Shown piece after piece: positions 1 to 5,702 of a stretch of 8,304 nucleotides of DNA (the first letter of the stretch is position 1; each line of letters begins with the position of its first letter). Where the stretch lies: assembly GCA_902803695.1 (NCBI GenBank), contig CADCQX010000451.1, positions 1 to 8,304 on the forward strand, written 5' to 3'. The notes under the pieces were generated by a model, which saw only the letters and a program-made list of their open reading frames with translations, was not told the DNA's origin and searched no databases. Origin of the DNA: Oscillospiraceae bacterium. GTDB taxonomy: Bacteria; Bacillota; Clostridia; Saccharofermentanales; Saccharofermentanaceae. Both the position numbers and the translations under genes were made by a program.

Positions 1-1
1 C

Positions 2-55
2 GGGAAAAACAGCGAAATTACAGTCATCCGTACCGTTATAGAACTGTACAAGTAA
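2..55 (+). CDS. Possible 3' end of a plus-strand gene cut by the left edge
   Basis: Frame 2 is open from the window edge to a TAA at 53-55 and encodes 17 residues ending in VIRTVIELYK, which reads like an ordinary protein C-terminus. The other two plus frames give less protein-like text. If real, the gene converges on the NlpC/P60 gene and would end just before the hairpin at 74-126. The stretch is too short to assign a family, and chance openness cannot be excluded. Confidence 0.3.
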   Translation, partial: GKNSEITVIRTVIELYK

Positions 56-73
56 CGGGAATTCAAAAGAAGA

Positions 74-126
74 GCAAAAAGAATGGGAATGCCCCAAGTG
101 AGTTAAATCACTTTTGAGACATCCCC
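74..126 (-). terminator. Intrinsic terminator of the NlpC/P60 gene
   Basis: Read on the minus strand, GGGGATG pairs with CATTCCC (one G-U pair) as an outer stem. After an asymmetric internal loop, AAGTGA pairs with TCACTT around a six-base loop. A T-rich run (ATTCTTTTT) follows immediately. It lies about 25 bp past the NlpC/P60 stop codon at 151-153, where a terminator is expected. On the plus strand no T tract follows, so it is better suited to stopping minus-strand transcription. Confidence 0.7.
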
Positions 127-150
127 ATATCATTCATATATCAGTTCTAT

Positions 151-1464
151 TTAGTTATAGATCCTTCGTATCGTTATGATAGGTGATCTATCGATACTGC
201 AGTATACAACACCCCATTGCTTGCCTCGTGCCTCAACACACTGTCCGTTACCTACATAGATACCGACGTGTCCGCAAACACCGTTACCATTATTATCCCA
301 GCAGACGATATCACCTACCTGAACTTCGTCTCTTGAGACTCCAACACCGACACTACATAGAGAAACGGAATAGTGTGGTAAGTTAAGTCCCGCGACTTCT
401 GAATAGCAGTAACAGACAAGTCCCGAACAGTCAACTGCTGATGCGGATGCTGCACCGTATACATAAGGAATACCGATCATTGCTTCTGCAAGTTTACCGA
501 TGGATTCAGGGTTACTACCCGTGATGATCGTTGACGGATCAACTACCTTGCTGTAATCGATGCTCGAAGAGGAACTCGAACTGGAGGATCCTCCTCCACC
601 GCCGCCTCCGCCGCCGCCATTGTTACTTGCGGCCGGAACCTTGGTAGGAGTCGGAGTAGGAGTTGGTGTCGGCGGTGGCTGTGTTGTTGTATATGAAAGA
701 TATACATAGCCTGACTCGCCGTTAAGCGGACCGCTCGCAACTACTACTTCGTACCATTTTGCAGATACACCTACGCAATGGAGTTTTGTCTCATCACCTA
801 ATGTACCGACTACTTCACTGTCGACCGAAGGTTCTTTTCGAAGAGTAAGACTTCCTGTATCAACCCAAACAGTACGGTCGATTGCTTCAAATACCATTTC
901 ATAAGAAAGTGTATTGGTAAGTACAAAACCTTCTGTACCTTCTTCAGTTCTGATCATTGACCATGTATCACCATAACCGATACGTGTTACCTGCTGTGTA
1001 ACGAACAGGGTCTCGAGAGTGATGGAACTCATGTCAGGCTCTTCCTTAAGGATGGAATCCTGAGCTTTGATGTAATACACAGTATCATCAGGAGTAAAAT
1101 ACATCGGATCGATCTGCTCGATAGGAAGACCTGCTTCATCGAACTTCTGATATACATAGAATGTAGGAACATCCTTGAACTTTGTATCTTCTGAAGGAGG
1201 CGCATAGCCCTCGTTATATGTAGCCTTGATCGTTCCTCCGTTAAGGATGAACTCATCGACTTCACCTATTGTCCTGTCATTGTTCTCTTCATCTTCCTCA
1301 ACTTCCAGGTCTTCCGGGAATGTTGCGGCGTATGCTTTTCGAACGGTAAATGCAGGAGTATGTCCCTGACCGAGTCCCAAAGGAAGGCATACGATAGTCG
1401 GGGTTACAATGACTGAAACCAAAATAGATATTAGATATTTTACGTAGTTATTTGTTTTTTTCAT
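151..1464 (-). CDS. Secreted SH3-domain NlpC/P60 peptidoglycan endopeptidase
   Basis: A 437-residue exported cell-wall hydrolase, expected to cut peptide stems of peptidoglycan (NlpC/P60 family, often gamma-D-Glu-diamino acid bonds). It has a hydrophobic signal segment (residues 10-30) with a likely cleavage after AYA at 46, then an acidic stretch (50-64). A degenerate SH3-like region (about 128-188) precedes a clear bacterial SH3 domain (about 198-258). A low-complexity linker (263-301) leads to the catalytic domain (about 320-437). The nucleophile is C346 in DCSGLV and the base is H399 in GHVGIYVG. The third triad position, 12 residues after H399, is E411 rather than the common His. The ATG at 1462-1464 is chosen because AGGTG lies 5 bases upstream; an in-frame GTG at 1489-1491 adds nine residues but lacks this site. 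The catalytic domain is rich in cysteine beyond C346. Its exact substrate is not visible from sequence. Confidence 0.93.
   Translation of the reverse strand: MKKTNNYVKYLISILVSVIVTPTIVCLPLGLGQGHTPAFTVRKAYAATFPEDLEVEEDEENNDRTIGEVDEFILNGGTIKATYNEGYAPPSEDTKFKDVPTFYVYQKFDEAGLPIEQIDPMYFTPDDTVYYIKAQDSILKEEPDMSSITLETLFVTQQVTRIGYGDTWSMIRTEEGTEGFVLTNTLSYEMVFEAIDRTVWVDTGSLTLRKEPSVDSEVVGTLGDETKLHCVGVSAKWYEVVVASGPLNGESGYVYLSYTTTQPPPTPTPTPTPTKVPAASNNGGGGGGGGGGSSSSSSSSSIDYSKVVDPSTIITGSNPESIGKLAEAMIGIPYVYGAASASAVDCSGLVCYCYSEVAGLNLPHYSVSLCSVGVGVSRDEVQVGDIVCWDNNGNGVCGHVGIYVGNGQCVEARGKQWGVVYCSIDRSPIITIRRIYN
562..678 (-). repeat. Low-complexity linker coding (PT)n-Gly10-Ser9
   Basis: This stretch within the NlpC/P60 gene encodes residues 263-301: a Pro-Thr alternation, then ten consecutive glycines (589-618) and nine consecutive serines (562-588). 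The glycine tract uses mostly GGC and GGA codons, so the DNA is a near-perfect GGN triplet repeat. Such linkers join wall-binding domains to catalytic domains in secreted hydrolases. Triplet tracts can expand or contract without shifting the frame, so linker length may differ between strains (inference). Confidence 0.85.
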
Positions 1465-1471
1465 AAATTCA

Positions 1472-1558
1472 CCTATTACCAATTCTAACACGCAAATGTA
1501 AACCGCATATTAAAGTTACATTACGGTTAGGCTCGTTTTCGGTGTCCTACCTTGCGTG
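1472..1558 (-). promoter_or_regulatory. Structured 5' leader (three-way junction) of the NlpC/P60 gene
   Basis: In the sense of the NlpC/P60 transcript, CACGCAA (1558-1552) pairs exactly with TTGCGTG (1495-1489) to close a junction. Inside it are a GGTAGG/CCTAACC helix (1551-1546 with 1531-1525, one bulged A, 14-base loop) and an ATGTAAC/GTTTACAT helix (1521-1515 with 1503-1496, one bulged base, 11-base loop). The helices abut with no unpaired bases at two junctions and three bases at the third. CCTAACC can instead pair with GGTAATAGG (1480-1472), which contains the Shine-Dalgarno AGG. The layout suggests a translational switch (inference). It does not match riboswitch consensus sequences I can recall, including c-di-GMP and c-di-AMP classes. 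Confidence 0.5.
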
Positions 1559-1559
1559 G

Positions 1560-1568
1560 ATTATAGCA
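1560..1568 (-). promoter_or_regulatory. Candidate extended -10 promoter for the NlpC/P60 gene
   Basis: The minus strand reads TGCTATAAT, a perfect TATAAT -10 hexamer (1565-1560) with a TGn extension. No good -35 lies 16-18 bp upstream, which extended -10 promoters tolerate. The predicted start, about 7 bp downstream, falls inside the first strand of the leader's closing helix. Transcripts from here would lack part of that helix. Either the real start is further upstream or this hexamer is fortuitous. Confidence 0.45.
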
Positions 1569-1618
1569 AAGCAACCCTTTATCTTTGAGGGATTTTATAC
1601 GTAATTTAGTGGCAATCC

Positions 1619-2302
1619 TCAGATGTAGAAGAAGCTTGCATAGTCGAATTTATATAGTCCAACCTTATGTCCGAACAGGTCAACTTCAGTACTTTTTGCA
1701 ATACCTGCCTTGACTTCCTTAGCGCCTTCTATAAGCTTAGGAATAAGATCGGGTGTAACCGGAAATGATCCATGCATCGGATAGATCGTATCGTATGTAC
1801 CGTCATATTTAGAAAGATGTTTCAGGCTTTCAATAAAATCGTCGATATTTCTCTTTTCACCGAACATGTAGATATCGCTGTTCTGGACCGAATCACCGCT
1901 TACAAGCACTCTGTTCTTCTCGTCAAGGATCGCGATACTTCCCGGAGTATGACCCGGAATATCTATGATCTTAAGAGGACGGTCACCCAGGTCGATGACG
2001 TCACCTTCCTTGACAGGTATGATGCGGTTCTGCCCTCCGGCATTTCTGTAATTATTCTCTTCTCTAGGACTCATATATACTTCATCAAATGCTCCGTTAC
2101 CTGCGACATGGTCACGGTCAGCGTGAGTGTTGATGATCATCAAAGGAAGGTTTGTAAGGCTCTCGGCGATCTCTCTGGCATTGGTCGTTGAAACTCCCGA
2201 ATCGATCAGAATCGCTTTCTCTGTGCCGCAGAAAATAAAGAAACGGACGAATTCGTCCTCAATACGCCAAGTGTTCTCATTTATCTTTATTATCTCTGCC
2301 AT
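1619..2302 (-). CDS. Metallo-beta-lactamase-fold hydrolase
   Basis: A 227-residue cytoplasmic protein of the metallo-beta-lactamase superfamily, whose members use one or two metal ions to hydrolyse thioesters, phosphoesters, lactams or lactones. Metal-ligand motifs in order are HADRDH (60-65), GHTPGS with H118, SGDS with D137, and MHG with H177. The first motif has Asp where the canonical HxHxDH has its second His. Length fits a single-domain, glyoxalase-II-like member, but the substrate is unknown; the fold alone does not imply beta-lactam resistance. The ATG at 2300-2302 is chosen because GGAGG sits 8 bases upstream. An in-frame TTG at 2326 would place that site inside the coding region. 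It is transcribed divergently from the TetR operon and apparently alone. Confidence 0.9.
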   Translation of the reverse strand: MAEIIKINENTWRIEDEFVRFFIFCGTEKAILIDSGVSTTNAREIAESLTNLPLMIINTHADRDHVAGNGAFDEVYMSPREENNYRNAGGQNRIIPVKEGDVIDLGDRPLKIIDIPGHTPGSIAILDEKNRVLVSGDSVQNSDIYMFGEKRNIDDFIESLKHLSKYDGTYDTIYPMHGSFPVTPDLIPKLIEGAKEVKAGIAKSTEVDLFGHKVGLYKFDYASFFYI

Positions 2303-2326
2303 TTTACATACCTCCGTATTTCTCAA

Positions 2327-2355
2327 AGTATATCATAGCAAAAAAGTAATTCAGG
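2327..2355 (-). promoter_or_regulatory. Candidate promoter of the metallo-hydrolase gene
   Basis: On the minus strand TGATATACT provides a TATACT -10 (2332-2327) with a TGn extension. A weak CCTGAA lies at the -35 position 17 bp upstream (2355-2350). The start would fall near 2320, giving a short leader before the GGAGG site. It lies back-to-back with the regulatory region of the TetR operon. Confidence 0.45.
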
Positions 2356-2371
2356 GGGTCTTCTCAAAAAC

Positions 2372-2410
2372 GGTCAATGGGTGTTTATTAGTATTAACCG
2401 GGTTGGTCAA
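2372..2410 (+). promoter_or_regulatory. Candidate operator region of the TetR-ABC operon
   Basis: A 17-bp pseudo-palindrome at 2394-2410 has arms TTAACC and GGTCAA (one mismatch) around a 5-bp centre. The GGTCAA half-site also occurs at 2372-2377, exactly 33 bp or about three helical turns from its copy at 2405-2410. TetR-family proteins bind such palindromes and commonly repress their own operon, and this one lies 34 bp before the tetR-type start. Promoter hexamers here are poor; the best guess is TTCTCA (2361-2366) and TTTATT (2384-2389), 17 bp apart. Assignment to this regulator is inference. Confidence 0.35.
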
Positions 2411-2443
2411 CAGGTAGAAAACATATCAGCGGAGGCATCATCA

Positions 2444-3049
2444 ATGAACGAGAAATTCTATGCACTTCCAAAGGAAAAGCAGGACAGGATCATTAATGCG
2501 GGATATAAGGTTTTCGCGAAGAATTCGTATAAGAAAAGTCCCGTTAATGAGATAGCTCTGGAAGCCGATATCAGTAAGGCTCTGCTGTTCTTCTACTTCA
2601 AGAACAAAAAGGAACTCTATCTGTTTTTGCTCAAGACTGCGGAAGAAACGACGAGTAAGGCTTTGATGGAGTCCGGTGCTTATAACGGAGATGACATTTT
2701 CGATATCATGTATAAGGGATTGATAACGAAGACAAAGCTCATGAAGCAGTATCCGAATATGAGCAAGTTCTCGATAAAGGCATATTACGAGAAAGATCCG
2801 GATGTGGCGAAGGAAGTGTTGAAGATAATCGCACCCTACAAGAAAGTCGAGACATATAACGCACTCCCTCCACTGGATCCGTCAAAATTCAAAGACGGAT
2901 TGGATCTCGGAATGATGTATCAGGATATGTTTCTGGCATCTGAAGGTTATCTTTGGAGATTGGAACAATCGGACAAGATCGACGTGGATAAGATAGTCAA
3001 AGACTACGAGAAGATCATAGATTTCTGGAAGAGCATATATCTTAAGTAA
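2444..3049 (+). CDS. TetR/AcrR-family transcriptional regulator
   Basis: A 201-residue DNA-binding protein with the N-terminal helix-turn-helix typical of TetR repressors. KEKQDRIINAGYKVFAKN forms the first helix region, and the HTH spans about residues 33-52 with the hallmark run FFYFKNKKELY. The helical C-terminal part (about 60-201) would be the ligand-binding and dimer domain, and its ligand cannot be read from sequence. The ATG at 2444-2446 has GGAGG 8 bases upstream; an in-frame GTG at 2381 would add 21 residues unlike the family. It is the first gene of an operon with an ABC ATPase 13 bp downstream and a permease after it. This is the usual arrangement in which the regulator controls its own exporter. 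It could activate rather than repress. Confidence 0.9.
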   Translation: MNEKFYALPKEKQDRIINAGYKVFAKNSYKKSPVNEIALEADISKALLFFYFKNKKELYLFLLKTAEETTSKALMESGAYNGDDIFDIMYKGLITKTKLMKQYPNMSKFSIKAYYEKDPDVAKEVLKIIAPYKKVETYNALPPLDPSKFKDGLDLGMMYQDMFLASEGYLWRLEQSDKIDVDKIVKDYEKIIDFWKSIYLK

Positions 3050-3062
3050 CAGAGGAAAAAAG

Positions 3063-3881
3063 ATGAAAGTAATAGAAACAAAAAACTTAACAAAAACGTA
3101 CGGCAAAGCCCGCGGAATAGATGAATTGAACCTGTCGGTCGAACAGGGAGATTTCTTCGGATTCATAGGTCCAAACGGAGCCGGCAAATCAACTACTATA
3201 AGGACACTTCTGGGACTTATTAGTCCTACCGGAGGAAGCGCTAAAGTCCTGGGATATGACATCGTAACCGACTCGAAAAAAATACTTCAAAACACAGGAT
3301 ATCTTCCTTCCGAGATCAATTTTTATAACGGCATGAAGGTTAAGGATGTCATCAAATATTCCGCTGATCTGAGGGGTGCCAAATGCGCAGATAAAGCTAT
3401 GTCTCTGGCAAAAAGACTTGACCTCGACATGAATAAGAAAGTCAGTGAACTGTCACTCGGAAACAGAAAGAAAGTAGGCATCGTATGCGCGGTTCAGCAC
3501 AGCCCTTCCCTTCTTATCCTGGACGAACCGACATCAGGTCTTGACCCGCTCATGCAAAGAGAATTCTTCAGCATTCTTAATGAGGAAAATCAGCGCGGCG
3601 CGACAATATTCTTCTCATCCCACATCCTTATGGAAGTACAGACTTATTGTAAGTCTGCAGCATTTATAAAGGGCGGAAAGATCATCATCTCCGACAAGGT
3701 CGAGAAACTGGAAGAAACAGGCGCCAAGAAAGTAACCGTTAAGACTTCCGGTGGCACAAACGAGTACCTTTTCAAGGGTGATATCAAGGAACTCCTTAAG
3801 GATATCTCATCCAAGGATCCGATCGATGTGACCATCACGGAGCCGAGCCTTGAAGACATCTTCATGAATTATTACGAATAA
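3063..3881 (+). CDS. ABC transporter ATP-binding protein (export type)
   Basis: A 272-residue cytoplasmic ATPase that powers the adjacent permease. Walker A is GPNGAGKST (36-44), the signature is LSLGN (130-134) in place of LSGGQ, Walker B is LLILDE (150-155), the D-loop is SGLD (158-161) and the switch histidine is H187. The Q-loop reads GYLPSE (79-84), with Pro-Ser where many ABC proteins have Gln. That form, like LSLGN, is familiar in the ABC-2 exporter branch. The C-terminal 70 residues (about 205-272) form a small accessory domain ending in SLEDIFMNYYE, typical of this branch. AGAGGAAA precedes the ATG. The gene lies 13 bp after the TetR gene and 11 bp before the permease gene, so the three are very probably cotranscribed. 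The exported substrate is unknown; drug, peptide or lipid export are all possible. Confidence 0.94.
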   Translation: MKVIETKNLTKTYGKARGIDELNLSVEQGDFFGFIGPNGAGKSTTIRTLLGLISPTGGSAKVLGYDIVTDSKKILQNTGYLPSEINFYNGMKVKDVIKYSADLRGAKCADKAMSLAKRLDLDMNKKVSELSLGNRKKVGIVCAVQHSPSLLILDEPTSGLDPLMQREFFSILNEENQRGATIFFSSHILMEVQTYCKSAAFIKGGKIIISDKVEKLEETGAKKVTVKTSGGTNEYLFKGDIKELLKDISSKDPIDVTITEPSLEDIFMNYYE

Positions 3882-3892
3882 GGGGAAACAAT

Positions 3893-4681
3893 ATGTATAT
3901 TTTCAGACAAGAGATCAGATCTCAGAAATTACCGATATTAATCTGGAGTCTTTCCATAGGACTTCTTATAGCAATGTGCGTCCTCATGTTTCCGGATATG
4001 AAGTCGCAGATGGATGACGTTAACGAGATGTTCTCAAAAATGGGAAACTTCACTTCAGCCTTCGGAATGGATCAGCTGAACTTCGGGACGCTAACAGGTT
4101 TTTACGCGGTCGAAGGAGGAAACATCCTTGCCATAGGCGGCGCATTCTTCGCGGCTATTACAGGGATCTCCGCCCTTCTTAAAGAAGAAAAGGACAGAAC
4201 GGCAGAGTTTCTTCTGACTCACCCTGTAACAAGGATAAAAGTCGTAACTGAGAAACTATTGAGCGTTATCGCTATCATCACGATCCTTAACATCATCGTC
4301 TTCATCTGCTCTGTCGGTTCAATACTCATCATAGGCGAAGAATTCGATTGGAAAATCATGGTCCTTTTTCACCTTGCTTATCTTCTCATGCAGTATGAGA
4401 TCGCAGGTATCTGCTTCGGTATCTCTGCCTTTCTTCGAAAAAGCGGGCTCGGTATCGGCATAGGAATCGCCTCAGTATTATACTTTCTTAACATCGTGGC
4501 AAACATCTCAGACGATGCAAAAGTACTTAAGTACATTACTCCTTTCGGATATACGGAAGGATCGGACATCATCAACAACAATGCGCTGGAGACAAAGTAT
4601 CTTATACCGGGAATGGTGTTGATGCTCGTTGGTATGATCGTAGCTTTTATCTACTATAGAAAGAAAGATATTAACTCCTGA
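3893..4681 (+). CDS. ABC-2-type transporter permease
   Basis: A 262-residue membrane protein with six predicted helices, at about residues 15-33, 76-96, 122-147, 155-181, 185-205 and 233-255. The cytoplasmic segment KEEKDRTAEFLLTHPVTR (97-114), after the second helix, matches the coupling region usual in ABC-2 permeases. It would assemble, probably as a homodimer, with two copies of the ATPase encoded 11 bp upstream. Its AGGGGAAA ribosome site starts at the ATPase stop codon, consistent with translational coupling. It is the last gene of the operon; only a weak hairpin (4686-4708) follows before an independent promoter. Confidence 0.92.
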   Translation: MYIFRQEIRSQKLPILIWSLSIGLLIAMCVLMFPDMKSQMDDVNEMFSKMGNFTSAFGMDQLNFGTLTGFYAVEGGNILAIGGAFFAAITGISALLKEEKDRTAEFLLTHPVTRIKVVTEKLLSVIAIITILNIIVFICSVGSILIIGEEFDWKIMVLFHLAYLLMQYEIAGICFGISAFLRKSGLGIGIGIASVLYFLNIVANISDDAKVLKYITPFGYTEGSDIINNNALETKYLIPGMVLMLVGMIVAFIYYRKKDINS

Positions 4682-4685
4682 AAGC

Positions 4686-4708
4686 ATTTTCGGGAGGCCT
4701 CAGAAAAT
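4686..4708 (+). terminator. Weak hairpin after the ABC operon
   Basis: ATTTTC (4686-4691) pairs with GAAAAT (4703-4708) around a GC-rich centre holding the palindrome GAGGCCTC. It sits 5 bp past the permease stop codon, where a terminator is expected, but no real T run follows. It may slow or partly stop transcription, or the operon may read into the next promoter region. Confidence 0.3.
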
Positions 4709-4710
4709 TA

Positions 4711-4762
4711 TTCTACATTTGTAGAAAAATGTATTGACAAAACTTTTCTACATTTGTAGAAT
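4711..4762 (+). promoter_or_regulatory. Strong promoter with two identical CopY/BlaI-type operators
   Basis: The promoter is TTGACA (4734-4739), a 17-bp spacer and TAGAAT (4757-4762), close to the sigma-A consensus. The palindrome TTCTACATTTGTAGAA occurs twice, at 4711-4726 and 4746-4761, with 7-bp perfect arms and centres 35 bp apart. The core TACATTTGTA fits the TACAnnTGTA box recognised by the CopY/BlaI/MecI repressor family. The upstream copy ends 7 bp before the -35; the downstream copy covers the end of the spacer and five bases of the -10. A repressor bound there would block polymerase. No such regulator is encoded in this window. The start site should lie near 4769, ahead of the lipoprotein gene. 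Confidence 0.85.
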
Positions 4763-4814
4763 GACGGTAAGTTAAGGAGATACAAGATCTTCTGAAGTAA
4801 TGGAGGCTAATAAA

Positions 4815-5621
4815 ATGAAGGGAAATAAAACAAAGATCGCATCGATGATACTTGCAGCATCCGTAGCATTTATGGCAAGTGCCTGCACGGTAAAGTTTAC
4901 CGATGGCGATAGAACAAGCAACACGGAACAGATATCAGAGGAAGCATCTGAGGCCACAGCCGAAACAAAGTCCACCACGGAAGTTTCAGAGAGCACCGAA
5001 GAAGAGCAGACGAAAACAAAAGATATTCCTGCACCATATGTTGAAGTATTGGATTATCTGTATGACGGTCTCCAATCAGAAGAGATCAAAAATACTGATT
5101 TTGATAATCTGAAGTATGACATGGGACCTGGCATAAGTGAAACCGCTTTTTATAGTGAAGATCCGATGAATAGTCTTTGGTATGTTCTTCTTGATCTTGA
5201 TGACAATGGTACAGACGAACTGCTCATAGTGAAAACTTATGAGTATGAAGATACCGGCTCGTCCGATGAGATCCAGGAGTTATATACGATCACAGATGGT
5301 CAGCTGGATCACGTTTTCTCAGGCTGGGGTCGCAGCAGGTATTTTCTCAAAGCCGATAAGAGCTTATTTTATGACGGCAACGGCGGGTATGCTTACATTT
5401 CATGGGAATATGTACGCTTAGACGGCAACCAGTTGGTCGTAACAGATTCATATTACTCAACGAACGAGATCAACGGAGAAATGCAGGATGAAGTCTATGT
5501 ATTCCACGTGACCGGCACAGGCGAAGATGAATTAGTAGGTATTAGGGACGACGATACAATACCGCCTATCGGCGATACCTATTTATATAGCGATAAGACA
5601 TACATGGCCGACTACAAATAA
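4815..5621 (+). CDS. Predicted lipoprotein with a DxDxNG motif
   Basis: A 268-residue predicted lipoprotein of unknown function. A basic and hydrophobic signal (1-23) ends in ASAC, an acceptable lipobox with C24 as the lipidated cysteine. The linker (about 30-70) is rich in Ser, Thr and Glu and should hold the domain away from the membrane. The folded part (about 72-268) contains LLDLDDNGTDELLI (125-138), an acidic loop resembling calcium-binding or FG-GAP-like repeats found in many clostridial lipoproteins, and many aromatic residues. The ATG at 4815 is chosen because GGAGG lies 8 bases upstream; the in-frame ATG at 4800 would include that site. It is transcribed alone from the double-operator promoter and closed by the terminator at 5632-5659. 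If its regulator is a BlaI/CopY-type repressor, the protein may respond to envelope or metal stress (inference). Confidence 0.85.
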   Translation: MKGNKTKIASMILAASVAFMASACTVKFTDGDRTSNTEQISEEASEATAETKSTTEVSESTEEEQTKTKDIPAPYVEVLDYLYDGLQSEEIKNTDFDNLKYDMGPGISETAFYSEDPMNSLWYVLLDLDDNGTDELLIVKTYEYEDTGSSDEIQELYTITDGQLDHVFSGWGRSRYFLKADKSLFYDGNGGYAYISWEYVRLDGNQLVVTDSYYSTNEINGEMQDEVYVFHVTGTGEDELVGIRDDDTIPPIGDTYLYSDKTYMADYK

Positions 5622-5631
5622 TCCGGATCAG

Positions 5632-5659
5632 ACAGCACTCGCGAGGGTGCTGTTTTTTT
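5632..5659 (+). terminator. Strong intrinsic terminator of the 4815-5621 lipoprotein gene
   Basis: ACAGCACTC pairs with GGGTGCTGT over nine base pairs (one T-G) around a GCGA tetraloop of the GNRA class, followed by seven T residues (5653-5659). It starts 11 bp after the stop codon. The gene on the other strand ends at 5703, so the two transcripts converge here. On the minus strand the same stem forms but no T tract follows it. Confidence 0.93.
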
Positions 5660-5702
5660 GTCTGAACAGTTCAGCACAGGCGGGGATTCCTAAATCTATC
5701 TT

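Noticed and set aside
1489..1558. Known c-di-GMP (GEMM) riboswitch suggested by the string CACGCAA
   Set aside because: Only the first few bases resemble that class. The expected GGGCAAACC and the later conserved blocks are absent, and TTGCGTG closes a different fold.
1559..1600. Possible terminator between the metallo-hydrolase and NlpC/P60 genes (CCCT and AGGG arms)
   Set aside because: The stem is only four base pairs with a nine-base loop, and no T run follows on the minus strand.
1772..2417. Two overlapping plus-strand open frames (139 and 96 codons) opposite the metallo-hydrolase and into the intergenic region
   Set aside because: They lie mostly antisense to a gene with full family motifs, carry no recognisable domain, and lack good ribosome sites. 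They look like shadows of the real gene.
5662..5674. Perfect odd palindrome CTGAACAGTTCAG between the convergent lipoprotein genes
   Set aside because: It lies downstream of both genes with no promoter nearby, and its spacing does not fit the Gram-positive SOS box. Most likely it has no regulatory role.
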